Made by a program: the position numbers and the translations under genes. This document shows positions 24,316-31,145 of a stretch of DNA of 32,317 nucleotides, one piece after another. Numbering within the stretch: the stretch's first letter is position 1; every line of letters begins with the position of its first letter. Origin of the DNA: Clostridium sp. (lineage in GTDB: Bacteria > Bacteroidota > Bacteroidia > Bacteroidales > Bacteroidaceae); the NCBI GenBank assembly GCA_023663705.1, contig JAMPGY010000028.1, forward strand, positions 1 through 32,317, given 5' to 3'. Under the pieces are notes generated by a model that was given only the letters and a program-made list of their open reading frames with translations, was not told where the DNA came from and ran no database searches.

Positions 24316-26172
24316 TCATGACTTACAGCTTGTTTCCGTCCGTTTGTCCCCCTGCTTTTGTGCAAATTTCCATATAGGAAATTGACGGAAGTATTCCTGT
24401 TCTTTTGGAGGCATGTTGGTATAGCATTTATCAAACTCATCAGGTTTGTCAAGCAAAAGATAGATGCCTGCCTTTATGGATTCGGTTGCATTGTCCGCAT
24501 TCAACAGGGCGGACAGTTTCGTACGCTCCTCGTCCGACAATGTCCGCTGCCGTTTGAGAATCTGCATGCTGTTGCATTGATGGAGCGGGAGGTGATCCGG
24601 ATTGTCGTCATTGGCTATCAGCCATTCGTTCAGTTTCAGGCTCTCTTCAAGCAGTTGGAGACGCTTTCCCGGTTCCTTCTCTTCTAATGTATCGGCGGCC
24701 GACACCATGGCCAAAACATCATGAACGAGCATTTCAAAGCAATGTTTGTTTCCGTTGGTGGCCTTTTGGGCGGCAGGAATCAGACCTTCATAATCCGTGT
24801 TGTCAATTTTCGTCCACAGCTTTTCGTTCTGGAGATAGGAGTAGGGACTCACGGTTATTCTTTCCTTATTCCGGTATTTATAGGATATCTCTACGGTTTT
24901 GTCAAAATAATCGCCTATGGTACATTCGCCCTCGGTGCTGACCTGACACCAGAGAAGCAGTTTGATATTGCTGATTTCGTACAGCAGCAAGCTGTTCTCT
25001 TGCAGGGGGATTTTCACCGTTTTCCCCTTGCCGATGGTCTCTATGAGAATGTTGACGAGGGCTTCTTGTTCCTTTGTGATGGACGTCAGGTCGAATGGCT
25101 TGCTCACATGCAGTTTGTCCAATACCTTCTGCAGTTCCTTCCATCGCTTCAGTTGTTCTCTGAGTTCATCAATGTTTTCTTTCTCGTTAACTTCCAACCG
25201 TATGTCCAGATCCCCGATGCCCAGCGTCTTCGTGTCGTGCAGAGCCAGGACGAATTCGGCCTGATGGATGCTGTCGGTTAGATATGTGGCTTCCATCTTC
25301 ATCTTGACGGACGCTGTGATCTTGTCTTTTTTGTCCAAGGGCAGATTGAACGTAAGGGTATCCCCGATGGTAATCACCATTCTGCCGTCTTTGATTTCAT
25401 TGGTGTATCCATGGTAGAATACTCTTTCACCCACCTTGACCTCCCGCTGTTCGTCCCTCCGGAAGGCGAGTCGCATAGGTCCGTCGGAAAGGGGAACGTC
25501 AATATTCAGTTCCTTGGAGATTTTGGCGTATAAATAGGTGTCGTGGCTACTTAGATACTTCATTATATCCAGTCGGTCGGACATCGTGGCGGGAGTCACA
25601 AACGAGAAACTCCTGATATCTTTGTCTATTGCATCTTTCATTGTCAAGGAGTTGGTATTGGTAAAACTCAGCATTTTCTTGCTGTTGTATTTGAATACCG
25701 TCAGTTGGTTTTCAAATTCAGTCAGATCTTCTGTCAAAGGATGAAACAATGTCTTCCTGCTCTCGTTCTTTCCCATGTCCTTGAGCAGTCTCTTGACTGT
25801 GTCGGGCAGCAACTCCCGGTAGAAAAGTTTTCTTTCCTTGCTGTTTTTCTTGATCTGGCAGACAATGAAAAAGGTGGGTTCATTCAAGTACGCCTTGAGA
25901 TCAGCCTTTTCAAGTTTGTATTTCCACTTCTTCATCTGGAAACGTTCCACCTCAATCCCTTTAATCTGAACCGGAACTCTTCCCGTAAAATTATTCTTAC
26001 TTTTACCTTCGCCATTATACAGATACAAATGTCCGTCCCAGCAAGGTTCCTTGTCGTTGTCCGCCAGGAATTGCGAGATGCGTTTGCTGTCTTCAACAAA
26101 GGATTTCAAATAATTAAGAGCCTTCTCTTCAATAGCTTTGGTGTCTGTGTACTCTTTTTCAGTCGTTGCCAT
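24316..26172 (-). CDS. Putative nuclease-domain protein (DUF4365-like N-terminus), possible defence function
   Basis: The 618-aa product has no signal peptide or membrane segment. Residues about 11-120 resemble DUF4365, a PD-(D/E)xK-fold family. Candidate catalytic residues are Glu15/16, Asp46 (in CWDGHLYLY) and Gln69-x-Lys71 (in VPVQIKG), the QxK variant seen in Mrr-like nucleases. The middle (about 170-400) is rich in beta-like segments. The C-terminal roughly 200 residues look helical and repeat-like (LLEESLKLNEWLIAND, ALLNADNATESIKAGIYLLL), possibly TPR-like. The start at 26172 was chosen over an upstream ATG at 26208 because the MATTEKEYTD start fits a soluble N-terminus. Base composition is more AT-rich than the genes to its left, and IS remnants flank it, suggesting transfer. 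The family call is by eye; target and activity are unknown. Confidence 0.65.
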   Translation of the reverse strand: MATTEKEYTDTKAIEEKALNYLKSFVEDSKRISQFLADNDKEPCWDGHLYLYNGEGKSKNNFTGRVPVQIKGIEVERFQMKKWKYKLEKADLKAYLNEPTFFIVCQIKKNSKERKLFYRELLPDTVKRLLKDMGKNESRKTLFHPLTEDLTEFENQLTVFKYNSKKMLSFTNTNSLTMKDAIDKDIRSFSFVTPATMSDRLDIMKYLSSHDTYLYAKISKELNIDVPLSDGPMRLAFRRDEQREVKVGERVFYHGYTNEIKDGRMVITIGDTLTFNLPLDKKDKITASVKMKMEATYLTDSIHQAEFVLALHDTKTLGIGDLDIRLEVNEKENIDELREQLKRWKELQKVLDKLHVSKPFDLTSITKEQEALVNILIETIGKGKTVKIPLQENSLLLYEISNIKLLLWCQVSTEGECTIGDYFDKTVEISYKYRNKERITVSPYSYLQNEKLWTKIDNTDYEGLIPAAQKATNGNKHCFEMLVHDVLAMVSAADTLEEKEPGKRLQLLEESLKLNEWLIANDDNPDHLPLHQCNSMQILKRQRTLSDEERTKLSALLNADNATESIKAGIYLLLDKPDEFDKCYTNMPPKEQEYFRQFPIWKFAQKQGDKRTETSCKS

Positions 26173-26560
26173 GATAAATGTCTTATAGTGTGGAAGTGAG
26201 GCAAGCAAATTTCCTGAACGGATAAGCCTGTAGCAGTCGCTTGCCGAACCTCGTGGGTGATTGTTCGTTTAGTCTGTCGCGAAGATAGTGAATTTTTGTC
26301 TGATAATCTCTGGTTATACTTTTATTAATCACTGCGGAGTGGGTGCCGGTTTGTGCGGTGTCCGCTCCTTGTTTTCATCTCAGTCCCTTCTTTCTTTAGT
26401 GTGTTGACAGACTCGTTTTGTTTCACGGCAGGCGTTGGGTGATTCTGGGAATCGGCTGTTTCCGGATAACGTGTCTTTCTCCGTTACTTCTGTTAGGAGT
26501 AATGGCTTACTTTAACTGGAATTACAACCTTTGCTTATACGAAAGTAAGGTTTGGAAAAG
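26173..26560. other. Gene-free stretch with leader of the nuclease-like gene
   Basis: No convincing gene is present; a 64-codon plus-strand frame at 26418 has no family resemblance. A minus-strand TATCTTCG (26280-26287), one mismatch from the -7 consensus, may be the promoter of the nuclease-like gene and would give a roughly 100-nt leader. That leader contains GGCAAGC (26200-26206) paired with GCTTGCC (26239-26245). A short hairpin, CCGTTACT / AGTAATGG, also lies near 26490-26515. Confidence 0.35.
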
Positions 26561-26564
26561 CCAC

Positions 26565-26646
26565 TCCACTTTGCCCCTTTTGGCCAAACAAGATTACCCC
26601 CTTTGGGTATGATATTATTGACCCTTTTGGTTCAATAATACTAACC
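26565..26646. mobile_element. Remnant resembling an IS21-family end (three spaced repeats)
   Basis: Three variants of a CCCCTTTTGG-type motif occur at about 26573, 26596 and 26620, spaced by 22-25 nt: GCCCCTTTTGGCCAA, TACCCCCTTTGGGTA and GACCCTTTTGGTTCAA. Each is partly palindromic. The last forms an 11-bp stem with one bulge at 26613-26640. Repeated transposase-binding sites of this kind are typical of IS21-family termini in Bacteroidetes. No istA or istB gene is present, so this would be a relic. Confidence 0.45.
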
Positions 26647-26669
26647 ACTTGTACCGAGTATCATTAGAT

Positions 26670-26696
26670 TGAAGTGCCCCCCAAAAAGTTGGACGG
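26670..26696. mobile_element. Possible IS3/IS150-like terminal repeat remnant
   Basis: The string GAAGTGCCCCCCAAAAAGTTGGAC resembles terminal repeats of IS3-family elements in Bacteroidetes (TGnnCTGCCCCCAAAAAGTTGGACA-like, from memory). It is related in sequence to both arms of the palindrome 26 nt downstream. No transposase gene is present. Confidence 0.4.
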
Positions 26697-26721
26697 GTTA
26701 AACATTATCCAGTTATTGTAA

Positions 26722-26802
26722 GAGGCTGTCTAACAAGTGAACTGCACTCCAAAAGTTTTGTATCCAACTTCTGGGGTGCAGTTCACAAGTTTAGGCAGCC
26801 TC
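26722..26802. repeat. Large imperfect palindrome made of IS-end-like arms
   Basis: Two arms of about 36-37 nt, starting GAGGCTGTCTAACAAG (26722) and ending CTTTAGGCAGCCTC-like (26802), pair almost throughout around an 8-nt loop at 26758-26765. The inner part reads GAACTGCACTCCAAAAGTT against the complement of GAACTGCACCCCAGAAGTT, i.e. two inverted IS-end-like sequences. It ends 7 nt before the araC stop codon, so it may also end araC transcription. A MITE-like relic or a captured pair of IS ends is likely. Confidence 0.7.
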
Positions 26803-26808
26803 ATTCTT

Positions 26809-27666
26809 CTAATCTGTAATTTTATTGCGATATGCTTTTGGAGATAAACCGGTATGGGTTTTAAAATATTTGCCGAAAAATGACTGTGTAGGAAAATTTA
26901 ATTGATAACAAATTTGCTGGATTGTCATATCTGTTGATGCGAGCAATGCTTTTGCCTCCATCAGCACAGATTCCTCAATCCATTCTGCCGCGCTCTTCCC
27001 CGTAACGTTTTTAACAATAGATGAAAGATAACCCGGTGTCAGGCTCATATCTGCGGCGTAATCAATGACTTTTCTCTTGTGGTGATAATTCTGGCTGACA
27101 ATGTTAATATATTGTTGAGCGATATTCTCCTCTCTTGACAATACGGGAGGTATTTTTGTCACAACGCTGTCGGCCATGCTGTATATCATGGCTGTTGTTA
27201 GATGCTGCAATATCTCGCGTATATGTGGTCGTTGACGGGCGAATATCCGACGTACCATTTCACAAAACAATCTGATTGCATCATTTTCCTTATCCGAGGG
27301 CATAACAACCGGATTGGCGGTAAGTACATTCGAGATATTCAGATTATATGGAAATCCCATAGAACTTATGAACTCAGGAGATACGGATATCAATGTGGAC
27401 TTATAGTCCTTTGATACAGATAAAATCTCGACTATTTGCCCTGGTAGGATAAAACCGACCGAACCAGGTCGAGATACAACAGTCTTGAGATTTACTCGAC
27501 TCTCGCATGTTCCATGTATGCATATACTACACTGATACATATGATTGATTACCGGAATTTTTGGAAAATCATCAGCCGTTATGTCAATGACAAAAAAATC
27601 GTTATCAAGGCGACAAATATCAACGCAAGAAGTCAGCCGTTTTATAATTGAATTCTTCCTTATCAT
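26809..27666 (-). CDS. AraC family transcriptional regulator
   Basis: The 285-aa protein has an N-terminal cupin-like sensing domain (about 20-110, including the SRPGSVGFILPGQIVEIL strand) and a C-terminal AraC/XylS double helix-turn-helix (about 185-283). The second HTH reads DMTIQQICYQLNFPTQSFFGKYFKTHTGLSPKAYR, a very typical AraC end. The ATG at 27666 was chosen over a GTG at 27690 because a minus-strand TATTTTTG promoter element covers 27690-27697. It is transcribed divergently from the TonB-dependent receptor operon, 153 nt away, and most likely activates it. The inducer is unknown. Confidence 0.92.
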   Translation of the reverse strand: MIRKNSIIKRLTSCVDICRLDNDFFVIDITADDFPKIPVINHMYQCSICIHGTCESRVNLKTVVSRPGSVGFILPGQIVEILSVSKDYKSTLISVSPEFISSMGFPYNLNISNVLTANPVVMPSDKENDAIRLFCEMVRRIFARQRPHIREILQHLTTAMIYSMADSVVTKIPPVLSREENIAQQYINIVSQNYHHKRKVIDYAADMSLTPGYLSSIVKNVTGKSAAEWIEESVLMEAKALLASTDMTIQQICYQLNFPTQSFFGKYFKTHTGLSPKAYRNKITD

Positions 27667-27689
27667 TGCTGTAAAATTATTTTTGAACA

Positions 27690-27697
27690 CAAAAATA
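27690..27697 (-). promoter_or_regulatory. Candidate araC promoter -7 element
   Basis: The minus-strand sequence TATTTTTG matches TAnnTTTG, 23 nt upstream of the chosen araC ATG. The -33 region is not clear. Confidence 0.45.
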
Positions 27698-27755
27698 GAT
27701 TAAAAAATCAAATTTACAGCATGAAATTTTAATAATAGTCCAATTTAATCAAGAA

Positions 27756-27793
27756 TTTGACCTTTTCTATTGAAGGATATCACAGTAATTTTG
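27756..27793 (+). promoter_or_regulatory. Promoter of the TonB receptor operon, weak -33
   Basis: TAATTTTG at 27786-27793 is a perfect -7 element, 26 nt before the receptor ATG. The nearest TTTG (27756-27759) is 26 nt upstream, too far for a normal -33 box. A poor -33 element fits a promoter that needs the divergent AraC activator. Confidence 0.5.
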
Positions 27794-27819
27794 TAACGAG
27801 TTTAATAGCGTCTTAACGT

Positions 27820-30123
27820 ATGGCTAAATTGAATAAAATAATTTCACTATTAATATTGGCAGTGGCATTGAGTAGCCTTGAGGCACTGGCACAACAAACA
27901 TTTGTTATAAAAGGCCGGGTAATGGAAGCAGAAACAAAAGAATCTCTTATCGGGGCATCTGTAAAATGTGGCTCTGCTGGATCCGCAACAGATGTTAATG
28001 GCAATTATGAGCTCTCCGTAAAAGAAGGCTCATATGATATTGAATGTTCCTATATCAGTTTTGAAAGTGATAAACGTAGGATTATTGTTTTTCGTGACAC
28101 AGTTCTTAATTTTGAGTTGCAGAGTTCTACAAGCGAATTGTCAGAAGTTGTTGTGCTGTCACGTTCTGTGACAGACAGGTTAAGCAACACGCAGCCCGGT
28201 ATGGAACGTATTGACCTTGATGAGATGTCGAAAACTCCCGTGTTGTTCGGAGAACGCGATATACTCAAATCATTGCAACTTCTTCCCGGAGTGTCGGCTG
28301 AAGGGGATGGTACCGGCGGATTTCAGGTGCGGGGCGGCACGGCAAATCAGAACCTTGTATTACTGGACGATGCTCCAGTTATAAATTCAGGGCATCTGTT
28401 TGGCTTTTTCTCTACATTCAACGATCCCGCATTATCAAGTGCCACACTCTACAAAGGTCAGATCCCAGCGCGTTACGATGGAGCGACTTCATCCGTATTT
28501 AGTGTGAACACAAAAGCCGGTAATGCCGAAAGCTACAAGGGTTCTTTCACTGTCGGATTGTTGTCGGCCAAATTTGACATAGAAGGACCGATCATCAAGG
28601 AAAAGCTCTCTTTCTTTGTATCCGCCCGACGTTCCTATATGGATATGTTCCTTAAATTTACAGACCAATTTAAGGATAACTCACTTTATTTTTACGATAT
28701 AAACGCGAAAGTCAATTATAATGTAGGATGTAATGACAAATTAGCGGTGTCGTTATTCGTCGGGCGTGATAATCTCGGAATGAGCGATATGATGAATATG
28801 CAGTGGGGCAATATCACTACGACGGCAAAATGGTATCATACGTTCAATGACCGGCTCGCATCAGTTGCGACTCTGTATCATGGCAATTTTATAAACGACA
28901 TGGGTATGCAGATAACCTCCGAGGATGATAATATGAACGGTCATCTGCGTCAGACGGGAATAAAATATACATTTTCGTGGAATCCGCACGAGAATCATAA
29001 TGTGGATTTTGGATTGCAGTCGGCTCTTATTGACTTGAAATCCGCTGAATGGACTATGGGGACGACACACCAGAAGGAGCAACGCCGGGGTTGGGAAAGC
29101 GGAGTATGGATAAATGACGACTGGGCCATAAACGAGCGTGTTCATGTAATGGGCGGCATCCGTCTGTGCATCATGTCGGCATTAGGAGGTTCCCCGTATT
29201 ACAAAATGGATGAGGGGGGCAATATAATCGACAGCTTTACGCCTCGTAACGGAAAGCCATATAAGACATATCTGGCCGTCGAACCGCGTCTGAGTATAAA
29301 TTACCGCATAACCGATTTGCAAAGTATAAAAATGGCATACAGCAGAAGTTCGCAGAATATTCATGCCATACGCAGCACGGGGTCTTCCATGCCGTTTGAC
29401 AGATATGCGATGACCAGCAATCTCATAAAGCCTCAGACTGCCGATCAGGTGAGTGCCGGGTACGCGGCTCTCTTCGGAAACACTCGATGGGAAATATCCG
29501 GCGAGATGTTCTATAAGAATATCCACAATATCTATGATTATAAGGACGGAAAATCATTCAATTCCGAAATTGAGATAGAGCGTCTTCTCTTGGAGGGCAA
29601 GGGCCGCGCATACGGTTTTGAGTTCACCTTGCGCAAGAACGCAGGTAAACTTACCGGGTGGGTTGGCTATACTTTGTCTTGGGCGCAGAACAAGATAGCC
29701 GGTATAAATAACGGGAATTGGTACACCGCCGGCAACGACAGACGCCATGATATATCTGTGGTCGGCATATATCAGTTCAATAAAAAGTGGAATATGTCTG
29801 CCGCATGGGTATTCAACACAGGACAGGCACTGACCGCACCGAGTGCAAAATATGAGGTAGATGGGATTCATATGTTCCATTATGCGGAAAGAAACGGATA
29901 CCGCGCTCCGGCATATCATCGACTGGATTTAAGCGCGACATATACGCATGACGGGCCGAAACTTACCTATGAATGGTCATTCGGAATATACAACGCCTAT
30001 TCGCGTTACAATCCGTTTCTGATAGTATTTGAAACCGACGAAAACGCTCCGACCGGCTTTAAGACCATGAAGCATTCCCTTTTCGGTTTGGTTCCTTCGG
30101 TGTCATACACATTAAAATTCTGA
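27820..30123 (+). CDS. TonB-dependent outer-membrane receptor with carboxypeptidase-regulatory-like domain
   Basis: This outer-membrane active transporter is powered by TonB. The 767-aa product has a signal peptide cleaved near Ala24 (ALA/QQ) and a CarboxypepD_reg-like beta domain (about 29-108, with VKGRV-, GATV- and DVNGNYEL-type motifs). A plug domain spans about 118-230 (ERDILKSLQLLPGVSAEGDG, FQVRGGTANQNLVLLDDAPV), and a beta-barrel ends in a C-terminal Phe (VSYTLKF). It lacks the long N-terminus of SusC proteins and has no SusD partner. Instead a DUF4249 lipoprotein gene follows 6 nt later. The divergent AraC regulator probably controls it. The substrate cannot be read from the sequence; peptides, metal complexes or other small ligands are possible. 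Confidence 0.93.
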   Translation: MAKLNKIISLLILAVALSSLEALAQQTFVIKGRVMEAETKESLIGASVKCGSAGSATDVNGNYELSVKEGSYDIECSYISFESDKRRIIVFRDTVLNFELQSSTSELSEVVVLSRSVTDRLSNTQPGMERIDLDEMSKTPVLFGERDILKSLQLLPGVSAEGDGTGGFQVRGGTANQNLVLLDDAPVINSGHLFGFFSTFNDPALSSATLYKGQIPARYDGATSSVFSVNTKAGNAESYKGSFTVGLLSAKFDIEGPIIKEKLSFFVSARRSYMDMFLKFTDQFKDNSLYFYDINAKVNYNVGCNDKLAVSLFVGRDNLGMSDMMNMQWGNITTTAKWYHTFNDRLASVATLYHGNFINDMGMQITSEDDNMNGHLRQTGIKYTFSWNPHENHNVDFGLQSALIDLKSAEWTMGTTHQKEQRRGWESGVWINDDWAINERVHVMGGIRLCIMSALGGSPYYKMDEGGNIIDSFTPRNGKPYKTYLAVEPRLSINYRITDLQSIKMAYSRSSQNIHAIRSTGSSMPFDRYAMTSNLIKPQTADQVSAGYAALFGNTRWEISGEMFYKNIHNIYDYKDGKSFNSEIEIERLLLEGKGRAYGFEFTLRKNAGKLTGWVGYTLSWAQNKIAGINNGNWYTAGNDRRHDISVVGIYQFNKKWNMSAAWVFNTGQALTAPSAKYEVDGIHMFHYAERNGYRAPAYHRLDLSATYTHDGPKLTYEWSFGIYNAYSRYNPFLIVFETDENAPTGFKTMKHSLFGLVPSVSYTLKF

Positions 30124-30129
30124 TAACAA

Positions 30130-30927
30130 ATGAAATATCTATATTATATTGCTGCATTATGCCTATTATGCTCGTGCGAGGAGGAAATACAGCTTGACTA
30201 TCGTTCGATAAACCCGCTTTATGTGATAGAGGGTCATGTAAGTAACGACATTTCCGAAGTAATGATAACCCGGACATGTGATATTGATGATCCGGTGTTA
30301 AAGAGTGGAATCGAGGTTCAATCTGTTATACTGTCTTCAGATAACGGCATTAAAGAAACGCTGACTTATGGAGAAGCCGGTATATACCGTTCTCATGCAT
30401 TCGTGGGGATACCCAATGAAACATATACTCTTACGGTAGTTATAGACAGGAGATCTTATGTTTCAAGCTCAACGATGCCCGGATTTACTGAAATCGTATC
30501 CACCCGTATGCGATGGGAGGAAATGATGGGTAACGATATGCTTCATCTGATAGTGGATATCAGCGACAAAGCCGACGATATAAACTACTATTACTACCGG
30601 ATACTCAGGAACGGCAAACTGTTCAAATGGAATGTCGTGCGTGATCTCGACAACTCAAACAGCACTGTGCAGTTTGACATAAGCTGCATGAACCGTGACA
30701 AGGCGGAAAAAAATGACCCGGACGATTACGATTCCATTCTGTTTGAAGGGGATGATCTAACGATAGAGGTAAGAGCGATAGATATGAAGACGTATGATTA
30801 TCTTTTCTCGGCAAAACTTTCGGGACATAACCATTCAAATCCTATATATGATTTTTCGGGGGTATTTGAGGCTTACTTTCCGATGCAGTTTGGGAAGGGG
30901 GGTAAGTGTCAAGCGTTTGCGGTTTAA
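30130..30927 (+). CDS. DUF4249 family surface lipoprotein, partner of the TonB receptor
   Basis: The 265-aa product has a short signal ending in a lipobox (LCSC, Cys16) followed by Glu-Glu-Glu, which fits Bacteroidetes surface-lipoprotein export signals. The body matches the DUF4249 pattern: early YVIEGHVSND-like strand, EAGIYRSHAFVGIPNETYTL, DINYYYYRILRNGKLF, and LSGHNHSNPIYDFSGVFEAYF near the end. DUF4249 proteins commonly pair with receptors like the one 6 nt upstream and may serve as an extracellular lid, analogous to SusD; that role is inferred. The last roughly 10 residues follow a run of six G's (about 30896-30901). A one-base change there would replace them with a longer basic tail, so the true C-terminus is uncertain. 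Confidence 0.82.
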   Translation: MKYLYYIAALCLLCSCEEEIQLDYRSINPLYVIEGHVSNDISEVMITRTCDIDDPVLKSGIEVQSVILSSDNGIKETLTYGEAGIYRSHAFVGIPNETYTLTVVIDRRSYVSSSTMPGFTEIVSTRMRWEEMMGNDMLHLIVDISDKADDINYYYYRILRNGKLFKWNVVRDLDNSNSTVQFDISCMNRDKAEKNDPDDYDSILFEGDDLTIEVRAIDMKTYDYLFSAKLSGHNHSNPIYDFSGVFEAYFPMQFGKGGKCQAFAV

Positions 30928-30983
30928 CTGGTTCAAGCTATCTCACAGAAAGTAACTGACAGTGAACGCAGTAGCAATTTCAT

Positions 30984-31015
30984 CACATCCGGGGCTGTCT
31001 CAGCTCCATTATGTG
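30984..31015 (+). terminator. Hairpin after the receptor/DUF4249 pair
   Basis: GGGGCTG (30991-30997) pairs with CAGCTCC (31001-31007), with outer CACAT/ATGTG pairing. No T-run follows, so terminator activity is uncertain. GGGGCTGTCTCA also resembles some IS termini in Bacteroidetes. Confidence 0.4.
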
Positions 31016-31080
31016 CAACCATATCAGTTGCTTATTTCAATGGCAAAGTTAGCGATTGTCAGACAAATAACCAAATTAGA

Positions 31081-31131
31081 TTTGTGCGTTCAGAAGAAAT
31101 TTATTAATTTTGTCACCGTGGTAATAATTAC
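31081..31131 (+). promoter_or_regulatory. Promoter with palindromic operator for the ATPase gene
   Basis: TTTG (31081-31084) and TAATTTTG (31105-31112) are spaced by 20 nt, a perfect Bacteroidetes promoter. Just past the predicted start is the palindrome GTAAT-A-ATTAC (31121-31131), with a GGTAATAA repeat after it, next to the ATG at 31146. The position suggests an operator. Confidence 0.65.
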
Positions 31132-31145
31132 TATGGTAATAAAAT

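Noticed and set aside
26418-26612. 64-codon plus-strand frame in the IS-remnant stretch
   Set aside because: No family resemblance or promoter, and it overlaps the IS21-like repeats.
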